A DNA stretch of 64,000 nucleotides from Gremmenia infestans. Lineage: Eukaryota; Ascomycota; Leotiomycetes; Helotiales; Hamatocanthoscyphaceae. A program made the position numbers and the translations under genes. The first letter of the stretch is position 1; the number at the start of each line of letters is the position of its first letter. Shown piece by piece: positions 12,473-24,312 of the stretch. The notes under the pieces were generated by a model, which searched no databases, was not told the DNA's origin, and worked only from the letters and a program-made list of their open reading frames with translations. The DNA is taken from NCBI GenBank assembly GCA_032629725.1, contig JAFEVB010000029.1:1-64000 (forward strand). Reading direction: 5' to 3'.

Positions 12473-12797
12473 GACCATAGCTCGTTACACTTTGGAAGGA
12501 ATACAGACTTCAGAGGATGATGGATAGTATATGCATACGTTTGGGCGTTTGGGATGGCTTGTATGATAGGGGATAATTGTTGGTAGCCATGGGGCTTAAC
12601 CGTGTTAATACCACTTGCATTTTCGGGAAACATTATTGCTGAAACTCCTTGTTCACGAGGGTGTTTGGTATTATTGACTAACATAGCTGCGAAAATTTCA
12701 ATAATCACTCACCCGGCCTTGAGATATTCCAGTATACTGGCATCAGATTGGTTAGAGAGTCTTGTCTTCATTGATAAAGACTAATTTACCAAGGCCC
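12473..12797. other. Convergent 3' region between BET1 and the APC15-like gene
   Basis: About 325 bases between two stop codons facing each other. It must hold both polyadenylation regions. Nothing else is recognisable. Confidence 0.45.
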
Positions 12798-13828
12798 CTA
12801 CGCTCGTGCTCGACGAGCTGACCTTTGCCTCGGACTGCTTCCTACTTGGCTACTTCCATTTGATAACATGCTGCTTAAGTCCAAACTATTCTGTGTCCCA
12901 TCGCTTCTGACCATGCTCGCGCCTGGCTGATAACGGGGAAGTACACCAGCATCAATGCTCTCATCATCATCGTCACTACTACTCAGCTCGGCCTCTGTAT
13001 CGGTATGTTCGTAACCTCCGGCTTCGGGGATTTCGGCATCAAGATCTGCATCCATGTCCATGTCCATATCCTGATGACCTGCTCCTAAATGAACGAGATC
13101 CTCTTCTTGGAGCATTTGCGATTCGTCCCCATCGATGGTCGAGCCCCCTTCATCACCGAAGCGTGTCGTACCAACCTCTTCACCACGAACAAGAGCCTCT
13201 CTGTAGACATCATCTGGCAGCCGTGAAGCAAGTATCCCTCTTGGAACTTCATCACCCTCATCCTGCTCCAAATCCTCGTTGTCAGAATCTTCCGCCTCGT
13301 CTGCTTCTAATTGAGTGGTCTCTGCTTCTGGCACGTCATCATCCAGATCCCTTGCTTCTTCCATATCGCCGTCCATGCCTTCGCCCTGTAAAAGCCCGTC
13401 AACACCTCCCGCTTCAGCCTCGGCCAGCTCTTGCGCCAGTGCCTCGCGTCTTAATGCCTCTTGATGTTCCTCCATTTCTCGCTTTTCTTCTCGTAGCTGG
13501 TATAAGGACTTGGGGATGCCCGGAGGTTTGATCCATGAGTTCCCATAATTCTGGACATTCTGTTTACGGCGTTCTATGTATTCCTCGTCTAGACGCAGTC
13601 GCGCAAGAGGATGGCGGTGGGCTGCAAGGTGCCGCCGATGGGATTGCCCTGCATGTTGATTTTGGACGGAAGCGCCAGGGTGATCGGGAAGTGTTTCCCT
13701 GGCTTGAGAGATATGTGTAGAATTGGACGTATACCAGATGCTATGCGACTAGGGCAAATAAGTATAAATGGGTATAGAAGGAGGCCTGGACGTACATCTT
13801 GAGGGGCGAGACTTGGTAGGGAGAACAT
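12798..13828 (-). CDS. APC15/Mnd2-like subunit of the anaphase-promoting complex
   Basis: Two exons, 13828-13796 (33 nt) and 13748-12798, with a 47-nt intron, give 327 residues. The start MFSLPSLAPQDSHSIWYT, which spans the junction, matches the conserved N-terminus of APC15 proteins. A helix follows with LDEEYIERRKQNVQNYGNSW and IKPPGIPKSLY. The rest is a long acidic low-complexity tail rich in Asp, Glu and Met, including an MDMDMDAD tract. APC15 promotes mitotic checkpoint complex turnover on APC/C. Only the first 100 residues are diagnostic, and the tail is expected to diverge between species. A single-exon model starting at 13475 would lose the whole conserved part. Confidence 0.72.
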
Positions 13829-16410
13829 TATGTTTGATTTAGCAAGCCCCTATAGGTGTATGAAGAAAGGAGTGCTATGATTATTTGCAGATGGTGTTGT
13901 CAGCTTTTGCTTATGATCCAGCCTTGTTATCGTATGAAGTAGGTTGGTAGTTAATTCAGCCTCGAGGCCCGTGCGTGTCCAAAGTGAGGAAGGCAAGGAT
14001 CCCCCACTGCTATAAGCTCCACTTAAGTATAAATATAATTATAAATATAAATTTGATACCTAGGTAGAAAGCTCTTGTAACATCTTCATTCTTTTTAATC
14101 TTCCATTTGAGTCTCAGGAGTCTCAGGAGTCTCAGGAGTCCCAGACACCGCGAGCCTTTCCAACTCCATTTCTCTTGCAGCGTCTCCGCCAAATATAATG
14201 AATCCCTCCTTGATTTCTATAAATTCGGCTTTCTCTCCATCTTTTCAGTAGCATTCGCAACATCGGACTTTGTCTACCTCCAACAGCGATGCTTTACACT
14301 CTTCCAACCGATCTCTTAAGTCAGCAGTTTCCGCCTTTTCGGTTTCTCTCCCGAGGTGGAGGCCACTTCTCTGAGAGACTATGCTTCTCGCTTTTATGGA
14401 TTTAAGCCTGGGGTAGCAACTTGCTCAAGGCTATGGACGGTCGTATTATAGTATGTGGCCTGGAGTTGACTGGAACATATTAATAAGGCTCTCATAGTAA
14501 AGTAGTGATATTTTTCCGATTTGAACGTGTGATGGCTTAAAACCCATCAGTCTTAATTATTGTTTGACTATAGGCACCTATGTCGCACCCAAGGCCTAAA
14601 ATCCAGCCTTGTTCTAGCCTAAAACGCATGTAACATACGGAGTACCCTTAGTACCTAAGATGAACGACAACGACAACGACTTGAAAAGAAGCACCCTAAC
14701 TAAATAAAGTATATAAGTACTTGTATGAATCTCCAGGCAGTTGAATTTTGCTTGAGAATGTTCGGATTCAAATGTCTTATTAAGTTAATAGGTATTTTGA
14801 CAATAAAGGCTCTCCAATGCACCACAGTGCAAATGCATGGGCAACCCAGATTGGGTGATTCTATCCAGAACACAGGCTGCTACGGTGCTACACATACGGG
14901 TACTTCTACGCAGCGAGAATGCTGTACGTTATTTTATGTACTGTACCAGTATTAAGGTGCGGTGCGCTGGCTGTTTTTGCAATGCAACATAGAGATTCCC
15001 CTCTTATGGAGTCCTGAGTCCTGAGTCCTAGGTCATGACTACACTGCACTGTCCTCGGGCATGTACTGTACCGTATGGTAGATTGTTAATAATTCCGTTT
15101 GTAATTATTCTCGTCAAACACTCGTTGACCTTTTCTCCTGAAGCAGAAGCACGCCGGGCCTTTTTCGGTCAAGATCACACTATCCGGGACATCTCATTGG
15201 CCAAAGCTTTCTCTTCGATGTCATTTCTCGATGACACGACCAATGAGAAGATGGATATTATTATTCCAGCATTTGGCCAGCCACCCCACCCCACCTCACC
15301 CCATCCTTAAAGCTTTGCCCTTGCTTACCGGTACTCCTTCGTACAGCAGCGACACCCCCCCCCCTCCCCCCTCGTATAAAGTACCCCGACCCTGCTTTAC
15401 CGATATCGGGCTTGGGATGAAAGAAAAAAATCCTTCAAACTGTTCCCCCGGAAAATTGAGGCTACATTATATGCTCGCTGATTGGCTATCTCTGCTGCAC
15501 GTTCACGTTGTTGCATCAACATGTACATCACACAACCACGACATGCAGCTGTCTGTCTGTGCGGGGTCCTGGGAAGTGAAGTGGAGAGGACGGGCGATGA
15601 TTCTTATATGACTACTTGTACCTACCCAGGCATCCTACCCAGCAAGAATTGCTTTGAGGGACCATAGTATGACATTATGATTATAGAGATAGACAGCCCT
15701 TTATTCAAGTGCAATTCAATTATAACAACAAGAACAATCAATGGCTGCAATAATAAACGGAAGAATACTGCAAAAGAGATTCGACTTCCAGTACTGCTGG
15801 TACTCCGGTACCCGCCCTCCGCCGAAGAGGAGTAACTCGGACTAAGTCTCGTTAGCGCCATTATTATAAAAACGATAAATCCCCCACCAGAAAAACAAAA
15901 CCTTCTTCTTAACTCACAGGTAGGCAAGTCATCTTCAATCTGACCTGCTATTTTCACTGTTGCTGTCGCCGTTGCTGTCACTGTCGCAGCTTTGCTCCGA
16001 CAAACTGATCCTGAAAAGCATTGTAAGCTCTTCCCCTGCCCTCCCCATGCCTTGCTGTTAGTACTGTACCCCTCAATCCGCACCTACGGCCCTTTCATGC
16101 GTTTTGGAGACGAGAGGAGACGACAGTACACAGTGTCTCATTGTCATTCCCAGCTGTCCGTGCTACCCGCCATGTCAATCTGGACACGGCACAACAGGTC
16201 TGATAATTGTCCCATATGAAATACACTGCAAGCGCTCGTTTTCTACTCACTACTTGCATCGGGCTTTCGAATCAACCTTCGCGCAAAGCATCTTTTTTCA
16301 AGCAATTTTTTGCCAGGTCTAACTAACGTGAAGGCAACCAGAGAGCAGACCACGTCTCCCACGAAACATAGAGCGAGCGCCCCCGCTTTACCAAGTCGCC
16401 GCAACTTGCC
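13829..16410. other. 2.6 kb intergenic region upstream of GLT1
   Basis: No supported gene. It contains a 9-bp tandem repeat (GTCTCAGGA, three copies plus, 14111-14140), a 7-bp repeat (GTCCTGA, 15011-15031) and one TACCTAGGTA palindrome (14057-14066). C-rich tracts lie near 15353-15371. The C/T-rich right end is typical of a GLT1 leader. Open frames in 15622-16083 encode low-complexity residues and look non-coding. Its length suggests a large regulatory region for the nitrogen-assimilation gene that follows. Confidence 0.45.
14111..14140. repeat. Tandem 9-bp repeat (GTCTCAGGA)
   Basis: Three perfect copies of GTCTCAGGA followed by GTC, in intergenic DNA. Confidence 0.9.
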
Positions 16411-19400
16411 ATGGCAAAAGTTGACGAATTCGACGACAGAAAAACCCAGATCATTGCCGAAAACGCACCGTACCATCAGTATGAATATCAGACCGAGAAA
16501 AACGAGTCATGGGCGGGCGCTCTGCCCGTGAAGCAGTAAGTTGACCTCTTCCACTTCCACCTCGATCATGGAGAGCGTGCGCTGACAGGAACAAACAGAG
16601 GGTTGTACGATCCCGGCTTGGAGAAGGATGCCTGTGGAGTGGGCTTTGCATGGTAACACTTGCTCTATCACATGTGCAAATGCGGCGAGAACTGACATTG
16701 GCTCTAGCCACATAAAGGGCAAGGCGAGCCACAAAATCGTCAGCGATGGTATGCCCAGACCTTTGTATACCCTGAATCTGTGTTCGCTGACATGTTAAAC
16801 ACGTAGCACGAAACCTCCTTTGTAACATGACCCATCGGGGTGCGGTGGGCTCAGATGCACGAGACGGAGATGGAGCGGGTGTAATGACATCAATTCCTCA
16901 CAAGTTTTTCATCAAGAATTTCGAACGCGAAACGGATATCAAGCTTCCTCCTATGGGTCAATATGCAGTGGGCAATCTTTTCTTCAAACCAGATGAGGAG
17001 ACCTTACAAGAGTCAAAGAGACAATTAGAGGATATCTCAGAATCACTGGGTTTGAGGGTATTGGGATGGCGAGAGCCTCCTAAAGATTCTACTCTTCTTG
17101 GCCCTGCCGCTGCTTCTCGTGAGCCTATTATTTTGCAGCCTTTCGTTGTGCTAGCATCTGCCTATGGGCCAGGAAACTCGCCAGAGACCACAGATCCTGA
17201 TCATTTTGATGAGAAATATTTCGAGAGACAACTTTACGTGCTGCGAAAGCGTGCGACCCATACCATTGGTCTTCACAATTGGTTTTATCTATGTTCCCTT
17301 TCTAACAAGAATATCGTTTACAAGGGCCAGCTTGCACCTGTGCAGGTTTATCAGTATTATTATGATCTGGTAAACGCTGATTACGAAGCCCATTTTGCTC
17401 TTGTACATTCCCGTTTTTCTACCAATACCTTTCCTTCGTGGGATCGTGCTCAGCCCTTGCGATGGGCAGCTCATAATGGTATGGAACTTTGTAAATCCCC
17501 ATGCCGTGCTTACACTAACACCCTACTTAGGTGAGATTAACACACTGCGAGGTAACAAGAACTGGATGCGTGCGCGTGAGGGTGTCATGCAGTCTGATGT
17601 CTTTCGCGAAGAGCTCGAATCGCTCTATCCCATTGTTGAAGATGGTGGCTCTGATTCCGCTGCTTTCGACAACGTCCTGGAGTTGTTGACTGTAAATGGG
17701 GTTTTGTCATTGCCTGAAGCTGTTATGCTTATGGTGCCCGAGGCTTGGCAGGGCAATGCTGCCATGGATCCAGCCAAGGCTGCCTTTTATGAATGGGCGG
17801 CTTGCCAAATGGAACCTTGGGATGGACCAGCCCTCTTCACATTTGCGGATGGAAGATACTGCGGTGCAAATCTTGACAGAAATGGTCTTCGGCCCTGCAG
17901 ATACTATGTTCTGGATGATGATAGAATCATTTGTGCGTCGGAGGTCGGAACCATCCAAGTTGATCCCGAGCGTGTCGTTCTCAAAGGTCGATTGCAGCCG
18001 GGAAAGATGTTGCTTGTCGACACGCTTGCAGGCCGAATCATTGACGATGCCGAGCTGAAGAGTACGGTCTCCAACCGCCACGACTTCCGAACATGGCTTC
18101 ACAAAGAGCTTATCAGCTTGCCCAAGATTTACGAAGATCTAGTCACCGATGGAACCCTGGATCTCGCTGCGAAACCTGACTCTGCAGCAATTCAAGAGGA
18201 TGCTATGCTGAGGGCCTTTGGATATTCATTCGAACAAGTCAGTCTGCTTTTAGGGCCTATGGCTTCCGACGAAAAGGAGGCCCTTGGATCTATGGGAAAT
18301 GATGCTCCTCTAGCATGTCTTGCTGAAGCACCTCGCTTGCTCTACGAGTATTTCCGGCAGCTCTTCGCACAGGTCACCAATCCACCAATCGATCCTATCA
18401 GAGAGGCCATTGTCATGTCTTTGGAGTGTTATGTCGGCCCACAAGGTAATCTATTGGAAATGGACCAATCCCAATGTGCTCGATTATTGCTACCAACGCC
18501 TGTTCTGTCGATTCCCGAGTTCAACGCTTTGAAGAACATCAGCAAGCTCAACCCCTCGTGGACGGTCAAGGTCATTGATTTGACATTCCCCAAATCCGAA
18601 GGCGTCAATGGCTATATCAATCATCTCGATTACATCTGCGACCAAGCAACTGCTGCAATCACGAACAAGGACCGTATCATTATTCTCTCTGACCGTGCCA
18701 CCTCTGCCGATCGTGTCCCTGTTTCTGCTCTACTTGCTTCTGGTATGGTTCATCATCATTTGGTCAACAACAAATGGAGGTCACTCGCAGCTTTGGTGGT
18801 TGAGACTGCGGAAGCCCGTGAAGTCCATCACATGTGCGTGTTAGTCGGATACGGTGTAGATGCCATAAATCCGTATCTCGCCATGGAGTGTATTCTTAAG
18901 CTCAACCGTGAGGGCTTGATCAGGAAAAAGCTAAGTGATGATACACTCATTCGTAATTACAAGTATTCTGCAGATGGTGGAATCTTGAAAGTCATGAGCA
19001 AGATGGGTATTTCTACCTTGGCTAGTTACAAGGGTGCCCAGATCTTCGAAGCCCTAGGTGTTGATGATACTGTCGTGGATCGGTGCTTCAAGGGCACTGC
19101 CACTAGAATCAAGGGAATCACCTTTGAGCTCATTGCAGAAGATGCATTCCGGTTCCACGAAAAAGGCTTTCCTTCCCGATACACTGTCGGTATCCCAGGT
19201 CTTGCTGAATCTGGTGAATACCACTGGCGTGATGGCGGAGAGCCACATATCAATGATCCTACCTCAATTGCCAACATCCAGGATGCAGTTCGGACCAAGA
19301 ACGATAAATCGTATGAGGCATACTCGCTCGCCGAGTACGAGCAGATCAAAGCTTGCACACTTCGAGGTCTTCTTGACTTCAAATTCGATGAGTGTACGCC

Positions 19401-22400
19401 AGTTCCGATCGACCAGGTTGAGCCTTGGACGGAAATTGTGCGCCGATTCTGTACTGGTGCCATGTCATATGGTTCAATATCCATGGAGTCTCATTCAACC
19501 TTAGCCGTTGCTATGAATCGTCTTGGTGGAAAGTCCAACACCGGCGAAGGTGGTGAAGACCCCGAGAGATCTGAGAGAATGCCAAATGGTGATACTATGC
19601 GCTCGGCAATCAAGCAAGTTGCCTCGGGTCGATTTGGGGTTACGTCTAACTACTTGGCCGATTCGGACGAGCTTCAGATCAAGATGGCTCAAGGTGCTAA
19701 ACCTGGAGAAGGTGGAGAGCTCCCTGGCCACAAAGTCTCGAAGTCCATTGCTAGAACCCGCCACTCGACGCCTGGTGTTGGTCTCATCTCGCCTCCACCC
19801 CACCACGACATCTACTCTATCGAAGACTTGAAACAGTTAATCTATGATCTCAAATGCTCCAACCCTCGTGCAAGAGTCTCTGTTAAACTTGTTTCCGAGA
19901 CTGGCGTGGGAATTGTTGCGTCTGGAGTCGCTAAGGCTAAGGCCGACCACATTTTGATCTCTGGCCACGATGGTGGAACTGGTGCTTCTAGGTGGACCGG
20001 TATCAAATATGCCGGCCTGCCTTGGGAGCTCGGTCTTGCCGAAACCCATCAGACTTTGGTTCTGAATGATCTCCGTGGTCGTGTTGTTGTGCAGACTGAT
20101 GGTCAACTTCGGACTGGCAGAGACGTCGCCATCGCCTGTCTTCTCGGAGCCGAAGAATGGGGCTTTGCCACAACCCCTCTAATCGCCATGGGCTGTATTA
20201 TGATGAGAAAGTAAGTTTTTGAGACATCCATCTTCCCTGGGACATCTTGGCCCGGATTTTCATTCATTTGAAAACCGTAGTTGGTTGGCCTTGTCTTAGG
20301 CAGCAAAAGAGGCACTGGTTTATAATGTTCCATCCCAACTGGCACATTAAAAAGGCCATGTTGATGGCCGCTTTTGTGTTCCCCACGAACCTTTGGAACG
20401 CTACTGAACAAGCAATGCTGACTCTGATATTTTAACTTTAGGTGCCACTTAAATACTTGTCCAGTCGGTATTGCGACTCAGGATCCCGAGCTCCGGAAGA
20501 AATTTCAGGGGACTCCTGAACATGTAATTAACTTCTTTTACTATATTGCTAACGAATTGCGAGCCATCATGGCCAAGCTTGGTTTCAGAACTATCAACGA
20601 GATGGTTGGCCATGCCGAATGCTTGCGAGTTCGCGAGGACCTCCGCTCAAACAAGACCCAGAACATCGACCTGTCTCTGATCCTTACACCAGCACACAAG
20701 CTTAGACCTGGTGTTGCTACCTTCAACGTCCGAAAACAAGACCATCGTCTCTACGTTAGATTGGACAACAAATTGATATCTGAGGCTGAGTTGACCTTGG
20801 ACAAGGGCTTGCCCTCACGGATTGAGTGCGACATTGTCAATACGGATCGTGCCATGGGGACTTCTCTCTCGTACCAGGTTTCCAAGAGATATGGTGAAGA
20901 GGGACTTCCAATGGATACCGTTCACGTCAACATCAAGGGATCCGCTGGGCAATCATTCGGAGCTTTCTGTGCGCCTGGTATCACTTTGGAATTGGAGGGA
21001 GATGCCAATGACTACGTTGGTAAGGGTCTTTCGGGTGGCCGTCTGATCATCTACCCGCCCCGTGCTGCTGTATTCAAGGCGGAAGAGAACGTTCTTATTG
21101 GCAACGTCTGCTTGTATGGTGCTACGAGTGGAACTTGTTTCTTCCGCGGAGTGGCTGCAGAGCGCTTTGCTGTGAGAAACTCCGGCGCAACAGCCGTTGT
21201 TGAAGGTGTTGGAGACCACGGTTGTGAGTACATGACTGGAGGACGTGTCCTCATTTTGGGCAGTACCGGCCGAAACTTTGCTGCCGGTATGTCTGGTGGA
21301 ATTGCCTACATTCTCGACATTCAGCAAGACTTCTTATCCAAGCTCAACCCCGAAATGGTTGAAGCTTCGGGCATTGATGATCCCGCCGAAATTGCTTTTG
21401 TCCGTGGCTTGATCGAGGACCACCACCACTATACTGGATCCGAACTTGCTGCTCGTATCCTTCTTGACTTCAACCGAGCTCTGCCTCGCTTCGTCAAAGT
21501 CCTACCTGTTGACTACAAACGAGTGTTGGATGAAGAGGCAGCTAAATTAGCCGAAGCTAAACGCTTGGAGTATAAGCTCCCACTTCTCCCTGGCAACCCC
21601 GTCCGTGAGCTCCATGAAAAGAGCTCGAAGGAGAAGCACGAGAAGAAGTCGGACCTTCAAGATATCGAGGAGACTATTGGTGATTCTGCGGTTGAGAAGA
21701 AGCGCTCGTTGGTCTTGGACAAGACTAAGGGCTTTATGAAATACCAGCGCCGTTCCGAGAAATACCGCTCCGCGAAGACCCGAACCCGCGATTGGGCTGA
21801 GCTTTCAAAGAGACTCGATGAAGATGAACTCAAGTATCAGGCTGCTCGCTGTATGGACTGCGGTGTGCCTTTCTGCCAATCTGATTCTGGCTGCCCAATA
21901 TCCAATATCATCCCCAAATGGAATGAGCTTATATTCCAAAATCAATGGAGAGAAGCCCTCAACCGCCTGCTAATGACCAACAACTTCCCGGAGTTTACTG
22001 GACGTGTTTGCCCAGCTCCTTGCGAAGGTGCCTGCGTTCTCGGCATCAATGAGGACCCCGTTGGTATCAAGTCAATTGAGTGCGCAATTATTGATCGAGG
22101 ATTTGACATGGGTTGGATGGTTCCCCAACCTCCAAAGGTTCGTACTGGGAAGACCGTGGCTGTTATTGGCTCTGGTCCTTCAGGTCTTGCTTGCGCCGAT
22201 CAGTTGAACAAAGCCGGTCACCAGGTGACTGTTTATGAACGTGCCGATCGGTGTGGAGGTCTTCTCATGTATGGAATCCCCAACATGAAGCTTGATAAGA
22301 AGATTGTCAAGCGACGCACAGATTTCATGGCTGCCGAAGGAATAGTTTTCAAGACTGGCGTCGCTGTCGGAGAAGATGTGACCCTTGCAGGTCTCAAGGC

Positions 22401-23316
22401 TGAAAACGATGCTGTCGTTATTGCTACTGGTGCTACAGTTGCTCGTGACCTCCCAATCAAGAACCGCAACCTTGAAGGGATTCATTTCGCTATGCAATTC
22501 CTGCACCGAAACACGAAGTCGCTCCTTGACTCTGAACTTGCCGATGGAGAGTATATTTCGGCCAAGGACAAGAACGTTGTTGTCATTGGTGGTGGTGATA
22601 CTGGAAATGATTGCATTGGGACCTCAGTTCGTCACGGTGCTAAGTCAGTCACGAACTTTGAGCTGCTGCCACAGCCTCCCAACGAGCGTGCTCGTGACAA
22701 CCCATGGCCTCAATGGCCAAGAATCTATCGTGTCGACTATGGTCACAGTGAGGTCAAGCAGCACATGGGCAAGGATCCTCGCGAGTTTTGTGTCATGTCT
22801 GAAGAGTTCGTTGATGACGGGTCTGGAAAGGTCAAGGGCATCAGCACCATCCGCGTGGAATGGACCAAGTCTGCAACGGGCGGTTGGGACATGAAAAAGG
22901 TTGATGGTTCGCAGCAATTCTTCCCAGCTGAGCTTGTACTCCTATCTATGGGTTTCCTTGGCCCGGAAGATCGAGTGCTTGGTGACGAAATTGAGAAAGA
23001 TGCTCGCAAGAACATCAAGACGCCACCTGGAAAATACCACACTAACGTTGAGGGCGTCTTCGCAGCCGGCGATTGCCGTCGTGGCCAGTCGCTCATTGTT
23101 TGGTAAGTTATACACTCTCTGATTGATTTTGAAATGCTAATTAAAAATAGGGGCATTAATGAAGGCCGACAGTCGGCACGTGAGGTCGATCTCTATCTTG
23201 AAAAGTCCACTAGCCTCCCAGTCACTGGTGGCATCGTGAAGCGTACGGCTCAGGAGATCTTCGGTCGAGGCCTGGCCGGTGAGGTCAGTATTCAGGTCAC
23301 TGCTGCAGCGAACTGA
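16411..23316 (+). CDS. GLT1: Glutamate synthase (GOGAT), fused large and small domains
   Basis: Seven exons, 16411-16535, 16599-16652, 16708-16748, 16807-17478, 17531-20210, 20442-23102 and 23151-23316, give 2132 residues, the normal size for fungal GOGAT. It makes two glutamates from glutamine and 2-oxoglutarate. A 53-residue propeptide precedes the catalytic Cys54 (KDACGVGFAC) of the class II amidotransferase domain. The FMN/synthase domain follows, with the 3Fe-4S cysteines Cys1186, Cys1192 and Cys1197 (CX5CX4C). Intron 5 (231 nt, the longest) falls between the first and second of these. The GXGXG domain is near residues 1300-1500. The NAD(P)H-binding part has Fe-S cysteines from Cys1661 (CMDCGVPFCQ) and two dinucleotide folds (GSGPSGLACADQL, VIGGGDTGNDC). 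All phases agree and no key residue is missing. Confidence 0.97.
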
Positions 23317-23891
23317 AGAAGGCATGGTTGGTGGCCCTCTGCGAGTACTTATAATTCTCCAGCAGGAAGCGGCACAAGTCAAGATGAGGCTGCTGATGGT
23401 GGAGGACTTGCCAGGCTGCCAGTGGCACAGGGCCTGAGCCCGCGTCGGGAAGGTGCCACTTCGTGCTTGTACTCCTGATATTTTGGATTGATGGTTTGAT
23501 TTCAGCGGGTCTTTCATGGCAGTTAGTTGGTTTCTAGGAGTCGGCGTGCGGTCCTCGAATTTCGTGTAAATAAAATTAAGATGCCAGTACATATACATTA
23601 ACTTGACTATTACGATTGTGACATAAGAGACACGCAGTTCCGTAAATTGCGTAGTCTGAAGTGACTAGTTGAAGGGTGACAAGCAAAGCCAATAGTCATT
23701 TGTGCTCAGTCCATACAAACGCAAATATATATTGAGAATACACAAGGACGTGTTTTAACAACATAGTGATAACTTGTTACCAACCTAAAGTTAGCAAGTA
23801 CTTGGGGTGTAATAGTTAGGTACCTCTAATGTAAATAAGGTACCTATACTCGTACTAGCAGGGCTATTTATTGATGGCCAATAAGAGGGCG

Positions 23892-23897
23892 CACGTG
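23892..23897. promoter_or_regulatory. CACGTG site upstream of VTC2/3
   Basis: An E-box core, in the context GCGCACGTGCG, about 415 bases before the VTC2/3 start codon. In yeast and Neurospora the basic helix-loop-helix factors Pho4 and NUC-1 bind CACGTG and switch on phosphate genes, VTC genes included. Use of this site here is inference. Confidence 0.4.
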
Positions 23898-23944
23898 CGT
23901 ACACTGAAGTCTTTAAAGGCACTTGCACTGCACTGCACCCCACC

Positions 23945-23974
23945 AAGCCCAAGCCCAAGCCCAAGCCCAAGCCC
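23945..23974. repeat. Hexamer microsatellite (AAGCCC)5
   Basis: Five perfect copies of AAGCCC. The same hexamer, in the opposite orientation and also in five copies, lies before the bZIP gene at 42003-42032. Confidence 0.9.
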
Positions 23975-24312
23975 AAGCTCTCTGTCTTTCTTCTTTCTTA
24001 ACAGACCCTGACGCTCGTCCAAAAAGCACTACACATCATTGCTACACCAATTCTCCTTCTCATTTAACTTTCCTACTGGTACGAGTAGGTAGGATCCGAT
24101 TATCACCCCACTTCCCCATCGCAAGCTCTAATCTGATCTGATTAATTAGAAGAAAGCTTGTCACTTTCAGTGCCTCCACTTCCACCTACTGCGATACATG
24201 ACACTTCAGCCCATCTGCGTCCTCCCACCTCTCCATCTACGCAGCACGAAGTAGCTTGTCTGTTTAATTTAGCTATTGAATCAACGCGACAACTACCACC
24301 CCCCTTTTCAAC

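Larger units (their letters stand above)
23317..24312. other. Intergenic: GLT1 to VTC2/3
   Basis: About 1 kb. It contains the hexamer array at 23945-23974, a CACGTG site at 23892-23897, and two GGTACC motifs near 23820-23845. An ATG at 24198 opens an 18-codon upstream frame ending at 24254, which would lie in the VTC leader if transcription starts upstream of it. Confidence 0.5.

Noticed and set aside
15622..16083. An open frame on the minus strand upstream of GLT1
   Set aside because: It encodes low-complexity Thr/Ala, Ser and hydrophobic runs from simple-sequence DNA and shows no family resemblance or splice logic.
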